From the NCBI RefSeq assembly GCF_014646275.1, contig NZ_BMND01000010.1, positions 62,001-126,000 of the forward strand: 64,000 nucleotides of DNA, read 5' to 3'. How positions within the stretch are numbered: position 1 is the first letter of the stretch; each line of letters begins with the position of its first letter. The DNA is from Streptomyces kronopolitis (GTDB lineage: Bacteria; Actinomycetota; Actinomycetes; Streptomycetales; Streptomycetaceae). This document shows, in pieces, positions 33,680 to 42,766 of the stretch. The notes beneath the pieces were generated by a model. The model ran no database searches and was not told the origin of the DNA. It saw only the letters and a list, made by a program, of their open reading frames with translations. Position numbers and translations under genes: made by a program.

Positions 33680-34399
33680 CTAGTCCTCGCGTCGTGCCGG
33701 GCGGCGGTTCAGGTTGAGGGCCGTGCGCAGGTCGACGGACGAGTCGAGACGGACGTCGACGCGGGCGTGCAGGAGCGGACCGCCGGCGGTGAAGACCTTG
33801 GTGCCGAGCGCGGCATTGAGCCGGGCGGCGGCGGCCGCGGTGACCTTGATGCCCACGTTCATCCGCAGCCTCGCGGTATCCGTGTCGACGGCGGCCTTCG
33901 TGGCGGACTGGGTGAAGGTGCCCACGGTGAGGTCCCGGCCGTGGTTCAGGCGGGCCCGGAGCGCGCCCTGGGACAGGTCGCCGACGAAGTCGGAGAGCCG
34001 GACGGATTTCCCGGTCTCGGAATTGAGCAGCGCGAGGCCCGTCCTGGCGAACCGCAGCTCACCGCCCACCTTCCCGCCGCTGTTGGTGACCACGCCGCCC
34101 TCGATGTCCATGCGCACGCCCGCATCGGAGGCGGGCTGCCGGCTGATCCTGCCGTGGGCGTCGAGGCGCGCGATCGTCACGCCGTGGTCCTCCAGGGCGG
34201 CGAGGAGCTTGGGCGGGGCCTCGAAGCGGGCGGTGCCGCCCGTGACGGGCACCTCGGTGTTTCCGGCGCGGCGGCCGGTGATGACCGACGCGCCGGGCGG
34301 GCCGGGGACCGCGGAGGCGTCCGCCGGGGCGGGTGCGGCGGCGAGAAGAGTGCTGGTGACCGCCAGGACGGCGGCCGTGGCGAGGAGGCGAGCGCGCAT
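33680..34399 (-). CDS. Secreted protein of unknown function
   Basis: A 239-residue exported protein. The signal peptide MRARLLATAAVLAVTSTLLA ends near residue 30. The mature part looks beta-rich with repeated patterns such as TGGTARFEAPPKLLAALEDHG, GGVVTNSGGKVGGELRFARTG and two similar C-terminal units ending RLNAALGTKVFTAG and DLRTALNLNRRP. It has no Cys. The ATG has GGAGAAAGGG upstream. I do not recognise the family; the repeats recall exported ligand-binding beta proteins such as HtaA, but key motifs are not visible. Confidence 0.65.
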   Translation of the reverse strand: MRARLLATAAVLAVTSTLLAAAPAPADASAVPGPPGASVITGRRAGNTEVPVTGGTARFEAPPKLLAALEDHGVTIARLDAHGRISRQPASDAGVRMDIEGGVVTNSGGKVGGELRFARTGLALLNSETGKSVRLSDFVGDLSQGALRARLNHGRDLTVGTFTQSATKAAVDTDTARLRMNVGIKVTAAAAARLNAALGTKVFTAGGPLLHARVDVRLDSSVDLRTALNLNRRPARRED

Positions 34400-34611
34400 G
34401 CGGGTCCCTTTCTCCGGTGCCGCCGCGCACCCGTGGCGCACGGCGAGTGAGGAAAGGTCACTGTACGTGCCGAGCGCGGCGTCGCGCGGTTGCGCGGGAC
34501 CCGGGGTGGCGGGCCGGCGAGTCGAAGCGGACGGCGGCCGCCGATGTCCTGCCGCCCGGGCGTGTCAGGCGCGGCGGCGGCCCGGCGCCACGAGGCGCGC
34601 GAGCGCCCTGA

Positions 34612-35124
34612 TCAGCTGTGACGCCCTTCCAGGCTGATCAGCAACGTCCGCAGGGCGGCATTGAGCTGGCGCTGCTGCTCGTCCGGAAAGGCGGACAGCA
34701 GCCGGCGCTCGGCCTCGGTCTTGGTGGCGAAGACCTGGGCGGCGCGGGCGCGGCCGGGCTCGGTGAGGGTCACCAGGATGCTGCGGCGGTCGTCCGGGGC
34801 GATCTCCCTGCTGACCCACCCCTTGGCCTCGAGGCGGGAGACGCGATTGGTGACGGCCCCGGTGGTGAGCTGCATCTGCTCCATCAGGTCCTTGGCGCTG
34901 ACCCGGTGATGCGGCAGTGTCCGGTACAGGCAGGCCAGCAGCTCCAGTTCCCACAACTCGATGCCGTGCCCGGCGAGTTCACGCTTGAGCTCGATCTCCA
35001 TGTGGTGTGCCACCCGCCGCAGCCGGTACACCAGCGCTTTGGATTCCAGATCGGCGAGGTCGTGTGCACGGGCGATGACATCGATCATGCCGTCGATGCG
35101 GTCGCGGGGGGAGCTGTCGGTCAC
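34612..35124 (-). CDS. MarR family transcriptional regulator
   Basis: A 170-residue MarR regulator with the winged helix at about residues 55-125: ELWELELLACLY, AKDLMEQMQLTTGAVTNRVSRL and the wing GWVSREIAPDDRRSILVTLT. It is divergent from a membrane protein-flavin monooxygenase pair. Two overlapping symmetric sequences between them are probable operators, so it most likely represses the pair and itself. The inducer is likely a small aromatic or lipophilic compound, as is usual in the family. Confidence 0.9.
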   Translation of the reverse strand: MTDSSPRDRIDGMIDVIARAHDLADLESKALVYRLRRVAHHMEIELKRELAGHGIELWELELLACLYRTLPHHRVSAKDLMEQMQLTTGAVTNRVSRLEAKGWVSREIAPDDRRSILVTLTEPGRARAAQVFATKTEAERRLLSAFPDEQQRQLNAALRTLLISLEGRHS

Positions 35125-35145
35125 CCGCCGGATCCTAGCAGCGCT

Positions 35146-35183
35146 TTGACAGGTAGGCGAACGTTAATTAGCTTAACGTTAAG
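35146..35183 (+). promoter_or_regulatory. Promoter with overlapping MarR-type operators
   Basis: A -35 box TTGACA starts at 35146, and 17 bases later TAGCTT is a plausible -10. Overlapping the -10 are AACGTTAA-TTAGC-TTAACGTT (35160-35180) and the perfect palindrome CTTAACGTTAAG (35172-35183). Binding of the divergent MarR protein here would block the promoter. Confidence 0.7.
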
Positions 35184-35220
35184 ATAATGAGCTCCATGTC
35201 CAAGGCGATGGAGGATCCGT

Positions 35221-35634
35221 ATGACGCGCACGGGGCGTGAGAAGGTCGGCCAGGTCGTCACCCTGGCCGGAATGGCGGCGGCTCTGCCGTCCGTATGGCA
35301 GACCGTCACCCACATCACGGACGACAGCTATCGGACGCCCGAGGTGCGGGACGGCGCCGGCCATGTGCAGTACCACATGGCCCGCGAGGCCCTGATCACC
35401 GCGGGCAGCCTGGCGGCCGTCGGGATCGGCGTGCTGTCCGGGCCGCGGCGCGGCAGGCAGCTGTGGGGGGCGATGGCCGCTGCCGGGGCCGGCTTCGCGG
35501 CGGCGATGTGGTCCGGCGGACCCACGACGGGCGTCTGGGCGCCCCACTCCAAGGCCCTCGCGGTGCACCTCGCCTCCACCACCGGTCTCGCCGCGGGCAT
35601 CTGGCTGCTGCGCCCCGAGCGGGAGTGCCGATGA
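35221..35634 (+). CDS. Small membrane protein of unknown function
   Basis: A 137-residue protein with about four hydrophobic segments (near residues 12-25, 57-72, 82-98 and 110-126). ATG follows GGAGG. Its stop overlaps the start of the flavin monooxygenase by four bases, so the two are coupled and controlled by the upstream MarR operators. It may support the monooxygenase or export its product (inference). Confidence 0.7.
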   Translation: MTRTGREKVGQVVTLAGMAAALPSVWQTVTHITDDSYRTPEVRDGAGHVQYHMAREALITAGSLAAVGIGVLSGPRRGRQLWGAMAAAGAGFAAAMWSGGPTTGVWAPHSKALAVHLASTTGLAAGIWLLRPERECR

Positions 35635-37109
35635 GCACCGAGGTGATCGTCGCGGGAGGCGGGCCGGTCGGGCTGCTGACCGCCGCGCTCCTGGACGCGG
35701 CGGGGGTGCGCGTGGAGGTGCTGGAGAGCAAGGCCGGCCAGAGCGAGCACTCCAAGGCGGCCGCGATGCATCCGCGGACCCTGGAGATCCTCACCGTCCT
35801 GCGGACCGACGACGGCCGGCGGCTCTCCGATGTCCTGGTCTCGCTCGGACGCCCCGAACCGGCCACCCACTTCGCCGCCCTGCCCGATCTGCTCGACTAC
35901 TCCGGGCTCGACACGCCCTATCCGTTCCTGCTGGTGATCCCGCAGGCGACGACGGAGCGGGTGCTGGCGGACCACCTGCGACGGCGCGGCGTGCCCGTCC
36001 GCCACGGCCACGAGGTCACCGGCTTCACCCAGGACGACGACGGGGTGCGGGTGACCGTCAACGGCGGTGTGCACGAGGCCCGTTACCTGGTCGGTGCGGA
36101 CGGGGCGCGCAGCGTCGTACGGCGGGAGGCGGGCATCGACTTCCCCGGCACGCCGCCCACGACGGTGGGATTCGTCGCCGATGTCACCCTGGCCGACCCG
36201 CCGGACCGGGTCCGGCACTACTGGGATCATCGGCGGGGCCAGGCCAGCATCATCCCGTTCCCGGACGGCTGGTGCCGGGTGTTCGGCACCACGGTCGAGG
36301 ACACCGGACTCACCCCCGAGCAGGTGCGCACGCGTCAGTCGCAGGCGCTGACCGTCGAGGAGGTGCGGGCCGCCCTGCGGCGCGTGACCGGCACCGACCA
36401 CGGGCTGTGCGAGGTGCGGTGGCTGTCCAAGGCCGGTGACACCACGCGACAGGCGGCCCGCTACCGGAGCGACCGGGTCTTCCTGGCCGGCGACGCGGCG
36501 CATGTCCATTTCCCCGCGGGCGGCCAGGGCATGAACATCGGCATGCAGGACGCGGCGAACCTGGCCTGGAAGCTGGCCGCCGAGATCCAGGGCCGGGCAC
36601 CGTCCATGATCGTCGACGGACCGGCCGCCTACGAGCGGGAGCGGGCCCCTGTCGCCGCCCGGCTGGCCACCAACACCCTTGCCCAGGGCGCCCTGTTCAC
36701 CACCTTCACCCCAGCGGGGGCGGCGCTGCGGGACCTGATGAGCGGGCTGATCGCCAAGGGTGGTGACACTGCCGACGACCTCGCCGCCTGGCTGTCCGGG
36801 CTCGGCCACTCCTATCCGCCCGCCGTCCCCGGGCACCCCTTGGAAGGCCGCCGTGCGCCGGACCTCGCGCTGGCGGCCGGCTCCGTGCACCGCCGGCTGG
36901 CCGTCGACCGGTTCCTGCTCGCCGACTTCACCCCCGACGCCGCCTTCGGACACCTGCGCCCGCACGGTGCCGAGGTCGTCCAAGCCCTGCCATGGTCGGG
37001 CCTGTCCGCCGCGCTGATCCGGCCGGACGGCTACATCGCCCGCGCCTGGACCGCTCCCGACGCGGCGGGGGTGAGCGCGGCGCTGGAGGCCTGGACGAGT
37101 CGCGGGTGA
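35631..37109 (+). CDS. FAD-dependent aromatic monooxygenase (PheA/TetX-like)
   Basis: A 492-residue class A flavoprotein hydroxylase. The FAD GxGxxG region is VIVAGGGPVGLLTAALLDAAG, the DG motif is LVGADGARSVVRREAG, and the GD motif is VFLAGDAAHVHFPAGGQGMNIGMQDAANL. The C-terminal thioredoxin-like domain (about 390-490) is typical of the larger, polyketide-tailoring or rifampicin-monooxygenase-like members. It uses NAD(P)H and O2 to hydroxylate an aromatic or polyketide substrate. MarR control suggests a detoxification or resistance role. Confidence 0.9.
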   Translation: MSTEVIVAGGGPVGLLTAALLDAAGVRVEVLESKAGQSEHSKAAAMHPRTLEILTVLRTDDGRRLSDVLVSLGRPEPATHFAALPDLLDYSGLDTPYPFLLVIPQATTERVLADHLRRRGVPVRHGHEVTGFTQDDDGVRVTVNGGVHEARYLVGADGARSVVRREAGIDFPGTPPTTVGFVADVTLADPPDRVRHYWDHRRGQASIIPFPDGWCRVFGTTVEDTGLTPEQVRTRQSQALTVEEVRAALRRVTGTDHGLCEVRWLSKAGDTTRQAARYRSDRVFLAGDAAHVHFPAGGQGMNIGMQDAANLAWKLAAEIQGRAPSMIVDGPAAYERERAPVAARLATNTLAQGALFTTFTPAGAALRDLMSGLIAKGGDTADDLAAWLSGLGHSYPPAVPGHPLEGRRAPDLALAAGSVHRRLAVDRFLLADFTPDAAFGHLRPHGAEVVQALPWSGLSAALIRPDGYIARAWTAPDAAGVSAALEAWTSRG

Positions 37110-37231
37110 GGGGCCCTGGTCCACCGCGGCGTGTGAGGGGCCGCGGACCGCGCGCCCGGCGGCCCCCCGGCGGCAACACCCTTAACAGTGACGGCAATTC
37201 AGCTGACTCCATGGAGAAGTGACAGGGAATC

Positions 37232-37248
37232 AGCCATACGCTATGGCT
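37232..37248. promoter_or_regulatory. Inverted repeat upstream of the GH5 gene
   Basis: AGCCATA-CGC-TATGGCT has perfect 7-base arms around three bases, about 110 bases upstream of the glycosidase start. It differs from the known CebR site of cellulase genes (TGGGAGCGCTCCCA). It may be an operator for an unlinked regulator. Confidence 0.5.
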
Positions 37249-37355
37249 CCCCTTCCGCCTCCCCGCTACCTTGGCCCTGCCCTCGGCGATCTCCTGGCCC
37301 GGGGCAGCCCGCCGGACGGCCCCGACGGGTACCCCCGGCGAAACGGGCAGCTGAG

Positions 37356-39299
37356 ATGAAGTCTCCGGTACGTGCGGCGTGCGGCGCCCTGGCGATATGC
37401 CTCGCTCTCCTGGGCACCACCGTCTCCGGCGCGGGCGCGGCAGCCGTCGCGCCCGCTGCCGTACGGACCGCCGCGAAGCCCGGCACCTCCGCCGCGTCGT
37501 GGACCGCCCCGCTGTCCACCCGGGGCCGCTATATCGTCGACGCCGACGGCACCCGCTTCCGGCTGAAAGCGGGGAACTGGGACGGCGCACAGGGCTCCTG
37601 GAGCGGCTCGGGCGACAGCAATGATGCGTCCAGCCACCACAGCGGCCAGAACTCCCACGGCATCCCGCTCGGCCTGGACCGCGTCGCCCTCCCCGCGCTG
37701 CTGGCCGACTTCCACCGGCTGGGCCTCAACAGCATCCGGCTGCCGTTCTCGAACGAGATGATCCGCGGCACGGCCCCGGTACCCGATGCCGCGGTCGCCG
37801 CGAACCCGGGACTGCGCGGCAAGACGCCGCTGGAGATCTTCGACGCGGTGATCGCAGCCCTGACCGCGGACGGTTTCGCCGTCATCCTCAACAACCACAC
37901 CTACACCACCCGATGGTGCTGCGGCCTCGACGGCAACGAGCGCTGGAACAGCCACCAGAGCACCCGGCAGTGGGCCGACGACTGGGTCTTCATGGCCCGC
38001 CGCTACCGCGACAACGCCCGGGTCGTGGGCGCGGACCTCTACAACGAAGTGCGCCGCGATGTCTGGAACGACCCCAACTGGGGACTGGGTGACGACCACG
38101 ACTGGCAGGCCGCGGCCCAGGAGGCGGCGGACCGGATCCAGACCGAGGCCAACCCCCGCCTCCTGCTCATCATCGAGGGCATCAACTGGACCGGACTGCC
38201 CGTCGACGGCCTGCCGCACGGCCGCCCGACCCTCACCCCCGCCCGCACCCTCTCGCACACCCTCCTCGTCTCCGGCAAACTCGTCTACTCGGCCCACTTC
38301 TACGGCTACACGGGCCCGCACCACAGCGGCGCCACGGGGCTGGGGGAGACCAGCGACCCCCGCTACCAGGACCTCTCCCGTGAGCAGCTCCGCGCCGTAT
38401 TGCACGATCAGGCGTTCTTCGTCTCCCAGGAGACCGGACAGCACTTCACCGCACCCCTGTGGATCAGCGAATTCGGGGTCGGCGCCGAGGAGCAGGGGAC
38501 CGCGGCCCGCACCTGGTTCGGCAATCTGACCGACTACCTCGCCGACACCGACACCGACTTCGCCTACTGGCCGCTCGTCGGCTGGAGCACCGACGGCCAG
38601 GGTCGGCCGGGCGGCGACAGCTGGGCCCTGCTGCGGTACGACAACACCGGGAAGCGCACGGGGATCCTGGACGGCGACGACTGGCGCGCGACCGCGTGGA
38701 ACCGGCTGACGACGGCCCCGCAGAGGACGGGCCCGGTGCCCCGCACCCCCGCCTGGCACATGCTCACCCTCGACCACCGGGACTTCGTCCAGTCCCTGAG
38801 TGCCCGGGCCCTGGGCGACTGGGACAACGGCGCCCGCAAGGCGGCCTGCCCCGACGGCGAACGGCTGATCGGCCTTAGCCACACCCGGGGCCGCGGCCTG
38901 TGCACCGACGCGCCCACGGCCCGCGACCTGCGCCGGCCCGACGGCGTCCCCCAGGTCGTCCGCGACGAGCGGTATGTCCCGGCGGGCGGCGACTGGGCTC
39001 CCGGCTACAGCAAACTCCAGTGCCCCGAGGGCCACTTCCTCACCGGCTACAGCCTGCGCGGCGAGCGGGTCTCCGCCGCCCTGTGCATGCCCGCCGGGGG
39101 CCCGCTCGGCAGCGGCGGCGCAACCGTCTGGTTCGACCGCGGCGACCACCGCCCGTCCGGCGACCCCGGCGGCGAATTCGCCTACGGCCGCTTCAAGGGC
39201 CAGTGCGCCTCCGACACCTATGCGGCCGGCCTCGCCTACACCACCCGCCTCGGCCACCAGGGCACCCCCGACGCCCTGCTGTGCCGCCCACTCTCCTGA
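37356..39299 (+). CDS. Secreted glycoside hydrolase family 5 enzyme with C-terminal Cys-rich domain
   Basis: A 647-residue secreted glycosidase. The signal peptide (CGALAICLALLGTTVSGAGA) ends near residue 30. The GH5 catalytic barrel (about 50-440) has the acid/base Glu in ADLYNEVRRD and the nucleophile Glu in APLWISEFGVGAEE, so it is probably a cellulase or related beta-glycanase. From about residue 470 a domain with paired Cys motifs follows (ACPDGERLIGLS, QCPEGHFLTGYSLRG, ALCMPAGG, GQCASDTYAAGL). This looks like repeated disulfide-bonded units, perhaps for substrate binding. The ribosome site is weak. Confidence 0.85.
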   Translation: MKSPVRAACGALAICLALLGTTVSGAGAAAVAPAAVRTAAKPGTSAASWTAPLSTRGRYIVDADGTRFRLKAGNWDGAQGSWSGSGDSNDASSHHSGQNSHGIPLGLDRVALPALLADFHRLGLNSIRLPFSNEMIRGTAPVPDAAVAANPGLRGKTPLEIFDAVIAALTADGFAVILNNHTYTTRWCCGLDGNERWNSHQSTRQWADDWVFMARRYRDNARVVGADLYNEVRRDVWNDPNWGLGDDHDWQAAAQEAADRIQTEANPRLLLIIEGINWTGLPVDGLPHGRPTLTPARTLSHTLLVSGKLVYSAHFYGYTGPHHSGATGLGETSDPRYQDLSREQLRAVLHDQAFFVSQETGQHFTAPLWISEFGVGAEEQGTAARTWFGNLTDYLADTDTDFAYWPLVGWSTDGQGRPGGDSWALLRYDNTGKRTGILDGDDWRATAWNRLTTAPQRTGPVPRTPAWHMLTLDHRDFVQSLSARALGDWDNGARKAACPDGERLIGLSHTRGRGLCTDAPTARDLRRPDGVPQVVRDERYVPAGGDWAPGYSKLQCPEGHFLTGYSLRGERVSAALCMPAGGPLGSGGATVWFDRGDHRPSGDPGGEFAYGRFKGQCASDTYAAGLAYTTRLGHQGTPDALLCRPLS

Positions 39300-39323
39300 C
39301 GGGCACACCGACGGGGCATTGCC

Positions 39324-40142
39324 TCAGCCGAGCAGATCCCGCAGACGCCGGGACTGGCGCTCCACGGCGTCGAGGGGGTTCCGCCGGCTGCCGCTCCGGG
39401 CGTCGGACAGCAACAGGAACAGCCAGACGAGGGCGAGCAGTCGGCGGTACTCGCACAACCGGGCTCGCTCCGCCCGGGTGAGCGCGAAGTGGCCGAGGAA
39501 CGAGCCGACATCGAGGGGGTGCTCCGCCCAGCTCGCCACATGCTCGGTGATCTCCGCCAGCTCGAAGGCCCGATCGCTGCGGCCCGAGTCCTCGAAGTCG
39601 ACGATCCGGACGGTGCGGACGTCGTGGAGGAAGTTCGCGAGATTGCCGTCCCCGGCACCGAACACCTGCGGGCCCGCCGGCGGGCCGGGCAGATCGAGGT
39701 GCGCCGACGCCAGCCAGGCGAGCCCGGCGTCCATGGCCTGTGCCACCGGCCCGCCGAGTCCCGGTCGCGTGCGGGGCGTCCAGCGGTGGATCCTGGCGAC
39801 GAGTTCCCCGGCGAGGTCCGGACGGGGCGGGACGTGCTCCAGCGCCTCGGGCGGCACCGCGGTGTGCAGCCTGTGCAGGGCTGCCGCCAGCGCGCCGACC
39901 TGTTCGCCCGACAGGGGACGCCCGCGCATCGGCTCACCGGACACCCGCGACATCACCACCATGGGCTCGGCGGCGGCAAGGTCGCACTCGCGCGGCTCGG
40001 CCGCCAGCCCGGGAGCGTGCACGGCCAGCAGGGACAGCGCCCGCCACTCGCGCTCGGCGCCCGCCCGATCCGTCCCACGGAACCGCTTGATGACCCGGTC
40101 GGGCAGCAACTCGACCGTATGCGTGCAGTGTTCGGGCATCAT
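39324..40142 (-). CDS. Aminoglycoside-phosphotransferase-fold protein
   Basis: A 272-residue kinase-like protein. Weak but recognisable motifs are VIKRFRGTDRAGAEREWRAL (nucleotide Lys), GAGDGNLANFLHD in place of the usual HGDxxxxN catalytic loop and RIVDFEDSG as the metal-binding DFE. The catalytic-loop His is replaced (GAGDGN), so full activity is possible but the loop is atypical. Two adjacent ATGs can serve as starts. It is divergent from another APH-fold gene, with about 65 bases between them. Confidence 0.8.
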   Translation of the reverse strand: MMPEHCTHTVELLPDRVIKRFRGTDRAGAEREWRALSLLAVHAPGLAAEPRECDLAAAEPMVVMSRVSGEPMRGRPLSGEQVGALAAALHRLHTAVPPEALEHVPPRPDLAGELVARIHRWTPRTRPGLGGPVAQAMDAGLAWLASAHLDLPGPPAGPQVFGAGDGNLANFLHDVRTVRIVDFEDSGRSDRAFELAEITEHVASWAEHPLDVGSFLGHFALTRAERARLCEYRRLLALVWLFLLLSDARSGSRRNPLDAVERQSRRLRDLLG

Positions 40143-40207
40143 GACGGCGATCCTGGCAGACGGCGGCCGCCGTCCCGCGCGTCCGGGGCCGGCTCTACGC
40201 TCGCGGT

Positions 40208-41140
40208 ATGACATCCGACAGGCTCGTGCCCCCACACGGCGCGGGCGCCCGCACGTTGCACGCCGATGAGGCGGACATCGACATGCCCCTGGTGCGCCGA
40301 CTGCTCGCTGCGCAGTTTCCGCAGTGGGCGGACCGTTCGCTGACGGCGGTGGACTCCGCCGGTACTTCGAACGCCATGTACCGGCTCGGCGCGGACATGG
40401 TCGTCCGGCTGCCGCGCACCGCCGGGGCGGCCGGCGACGTGGAGAAGGAGCACCGCTGGCTGCCGCGGCTCGCCCCCACCCTCCCGGTGGCCGTCCCCGC
40501 ACCGCTGGGGAAGGGGAGCCCCGCCGACGGCTATCCGTGGCCCTGGTCCGTCTACCGCTGGCTCGACGGCGGCAATCCGGCCCCCGGCCGCCTCGCCGCA
40601 CCCGCTCGGCTCGCGGCGGACCTCGCGGAGTTCGTCGCGGCCCTGCAGCGCATCGACCCCGCGGACGGGCCGCCCGCCTACCGCAGCGAGCCCCTCCGGG
40701 AGCGGGATGACGCGACGCGGGCGGCGCTGGCCGAACTCGACGCCCTGGTCGACACCGAAGCCGCGACCGCGGTGTGGGAAGCGGCTCTGCGGGCGCCGTC
40801 CTGGCCGGGCCCGGCCGTCTGGATCCATGCCGATCTGCAACCGGGGAACGTGCTGCTCGACCGCGGACGGCTCAGCGCCGTCATCGACTTCGGGTGCGCC
40901 GGCCTGGGCGATCCCGCTGTCGATGTGATCGCGGCGTGGTACCTGCTGCCCGCCGAGGCGCGCGGCGTCTTCCGTACGGCCCTGGGGGTGGACGAGGCGA
41001 CCTGGGCGCGGGGCCGCGGCTGGGCGCTGTCCGTCGCGCTCATGGAACTCAGCTACTACCGGACCAGCCATCCGGTCATGGCGGACATCGCCCGGACGGT
41101 GATCGGGGAAGTCCTCCTCGGCCACCCGGGTGGCTGCTGA
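40208..41140 (+). CDS. Aminoglycoside phosphotransferase family protein
   Basis: A 310-residue APH-family kinase with canonical motifs: catalytic loop VWIHADLQPGNVLLDRGR near residue 208 and the metal site LSAVIDFGCAGLGDPAVD. The N-terminal lobe has MVVRLPRTAGAAGDVEKEHRW (ATP-binding Lys/Arg and Glu). It resembles the many chromosomal APH-like proteins of Streptomyces whose substrates are metabolites or macrolides rather than clinical aminoglycosides. Resistance cannot be inferred from sequence alone. Confidence 0.87.
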   Translation: MTSDRLVPPHGAGARTLHADEADIDMPLVRRLLAAQFPQWADRSLTAVDSAGTSNAMYRLGADMVVRLPRTAGAAGDVEKEHRWLPRLAPTLPVAVPAPLGKGSPADGYPWPWSVYRWLDGGNPAPGRLAAPARLAADLAEFVAALQRIDPADGPPAYRSEPLRERDDATRAALAELDALVDTEAATAVWEAALRAPSWPGPAVWIHADLQPGNVLLDRGRLSAVIDFGCAGLGDPAVDVIAAWYLLPAEARGVFRTALGVDEATWARGRGWALSVALMELSYYRTSHPVMADIARTVIGEVLLGHPGGC

Positions 41141-41194
41141 CCCGCTGTCACGTGCCGTGCGGTGACCCTCGCCGGTGAGGATCGTTCCCAGGTC

Positions 41195-41497
41195 GTGAAG
41201 CGAATCGTCACCGCCTCGGTCCTCGCCCTGCTCGCCCTCGCCCCGGCCGGCCCGGCCCGTGCCGACGACGGCCCGGCACTGATGCCGCAGGTCACCGGCC
41301 GGGGCCTGGTCTCCGCCTACCAGGCCCTCCACTACGATCCCGCGCTCCGGCTCAGGGACGGACGGGGCGCGGGGCGCCATGTCCTGTGGCCCGCGAGCTG
41401 GAAGGTCTGCGCACAGAGCCCGGATGCCGGGACACCGCTGACGGACCGGAAGGTCACCCTCGTCGTCGTGAAGAACCGCGAGTCCTGCCGGCCGTGA
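41195..41497 (+). CDS. Small secreted PASTA-like protein
   Basis: A 100-residue exported protein. The signal peptide (KRIVTASVLALLALAPAGPA) ends near residue 23. The mature part resembles one PASTA-type unit: PQVTGRGLVSAYQALHYD and then VCAQSPDAGTPLTDRKVTLVVVK, with two Cys (C70 and C97 approximately) that could be linked. The second GTG is chosen because the signal peptide starts there; an upstream GTG would add 11 residues. Similar small proteins are common in Streptomyces, and their role is unknown. Confidence 0.65.
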   Translation: MKRIVTASVLALLALAPAGPARADDGPALMPQVTGRGLVSAYQALHYDPALRLRDGRGAGRHVLWPASWKVCAQSPDAGTPLTDRKVTLVVVKNRESCRP

Positions 41498-41617
41498 GAC
41501 GCCACCGCCGCTCCGGCGCGGCGCACGGGTGTGCCGGGGAGATGATGGCGGGACAAGGCGCGAGGCGGAGGCCCAGGCCGGACCGCGGGCCGAGCCCAAC
41601 TCGCGGCCGGAGCACGG

Positions 41618-42766
41618 TCAGCCGCGCGGGATGCGCCCCTTGCTCTCCATGGCGGCGCGCACCCGTGCCTCGGCCAGTCGGCGGCCGGCGGTGTGCGGGG
41701 TGACCTGCTGCTGCCGGGCCTCGTCCAGGACGGTCACCGTATTGGCGCGCAGCTTCGCCGAGACCGTCTCGAAGATGCCGGCGGTCTCCGGGCGGAAGCC
41801 GGAGTAGCGGGCGTCCATCGCGAAGGCGGCCGCGACCACGCCGCCGGCGTTGGCCACGAAGTCGGGGACCACCGTGATCCCGCGCTCCGCCAGGACGGTC
41901 CGGGCCTGCGCGGAGGTCGGCAGATTGGCGCCCTCCACCACGAGCTTCGCCTTGATCTCGTGGGCCGTGCGGTGCGTGATCACGTCCTGGAGCGCGGCGG
42001 GTACCACGATGTCGCAGTCCACGGTGAGCTCGTCGCCCGCGGCGAGCGCGCTGCCGCTAGGCCGGTGGGTGACGAAGCGGTCCCCGTGTTCCGCACGTGC
42101 GGCCAGCAGCGCGTCGAGGTCCAGGCCGCCGGGGTCGTGCAGCGCGCCGTGGGCGGTGGACACCGCGACGACGGTGGCGCCGAGTTCGACGAAGCGCCGG
42201 GCGGCGGCGCTGCCCACCGCCCCGAAGCCCTGAAGCGCGACCCGGGCCCCGGCCAGCGGCAGCCCCTGGTGCCGTGCCGCGGCGTCGGCGGCCTCGGCGA
42301 CTCCGTAGCCGGTGACCCCGAGCCGGTCGTAGGCCACCCCGCCGAGGTGTTCGGGGGTGCCGACGGCGGCGCCGCGGTCGCCCAGTTCGTCCTGGATGAT
42401 GGCGGCGTCGTCCTCCGTCAGACCCATGTCGAGCCCCATCACATACGCGCGGGGCACCTCGTTGGACAGGGCGCGGGCGAAGGCGCGCAGCACCGCCTCC
42501 TTGTCGCGGGAGGCGGGGTCGGCGACGATGCCGGCCTTGGCGCCGCCGTAGAACAGATCGGCGGCGGCCCACTTCCACGTCATGACGCGGGCCAGCCGGG
42601 ACACCTCGTCGACGGTCACGCCGGGGCTCATACGGGTTCCGCCCTTGCCGATGCCGCGGGCGGTGTTATCGATCACCAGGACGCCCTTCATCCCGGTGCG
42701 GCGGTGCGAGACGACGACGATCTTCTCGGGGCCCCACTCGTCGACGAGGGAGAGTGCATCAGTCAC
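41618..42766 (-). CDS. Glu/Leu/Phe/Val dehydrogenase
   Basis: A 382-residue amino-acid dehydrogenase. The catalytic domain has the Lys-containing GGTRMSPGVT, MTWKWAAADLFYGGAKAGI and MGLDMGLTEDD segments. The Rossmann part has VALQGFGAVGSAAARR near residue 190 and VEGANLPTSAQA, NAGGVVAA after it. It interconverts an amino acid and its 2-oxo acid with NAD(P). It overlaps the end of the YdiJ-like dehydrogenase by eight bases, so they form an operon. In that setting glutamate/2-oxoglutarate or 2-aminoadipate/2-oxoadipate are sensible candidate substrates (inference). Confidence 0.88.
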   Translation of the reverse strand: MTDALSLVDEWGPEKIVVVSHRRTGMKGVLVIDNTARGIGKGGTRMSPGVTVDEVSRLARVMTWKWAAADLFYGGAKAGIVADPASRDKEAVLRAFARALSNEVPRAYVMGLDMGLTEDDAAIIQDELGDRGAAVGTPEHLGGVAYDRLGVTGYGVAEAADAAARHQGLPLAGARVALQGFGAVGSAAARRFVELGATVVAVSTAHGALHDPGGLDLDALLAARAEHGDRFVTHRPSGSALAAGDELTVDCDIVVPAALQDVITHRTAHEIKAKLVVEGANLPTSAQARTVLAERGITVVPDFVANAGGVVAAAFAMDARYSGFRPETAGIFETVSAKLRANTVTVLDEARQQQVTPHTAGRRLAEARVRAAMESKGRIPRG

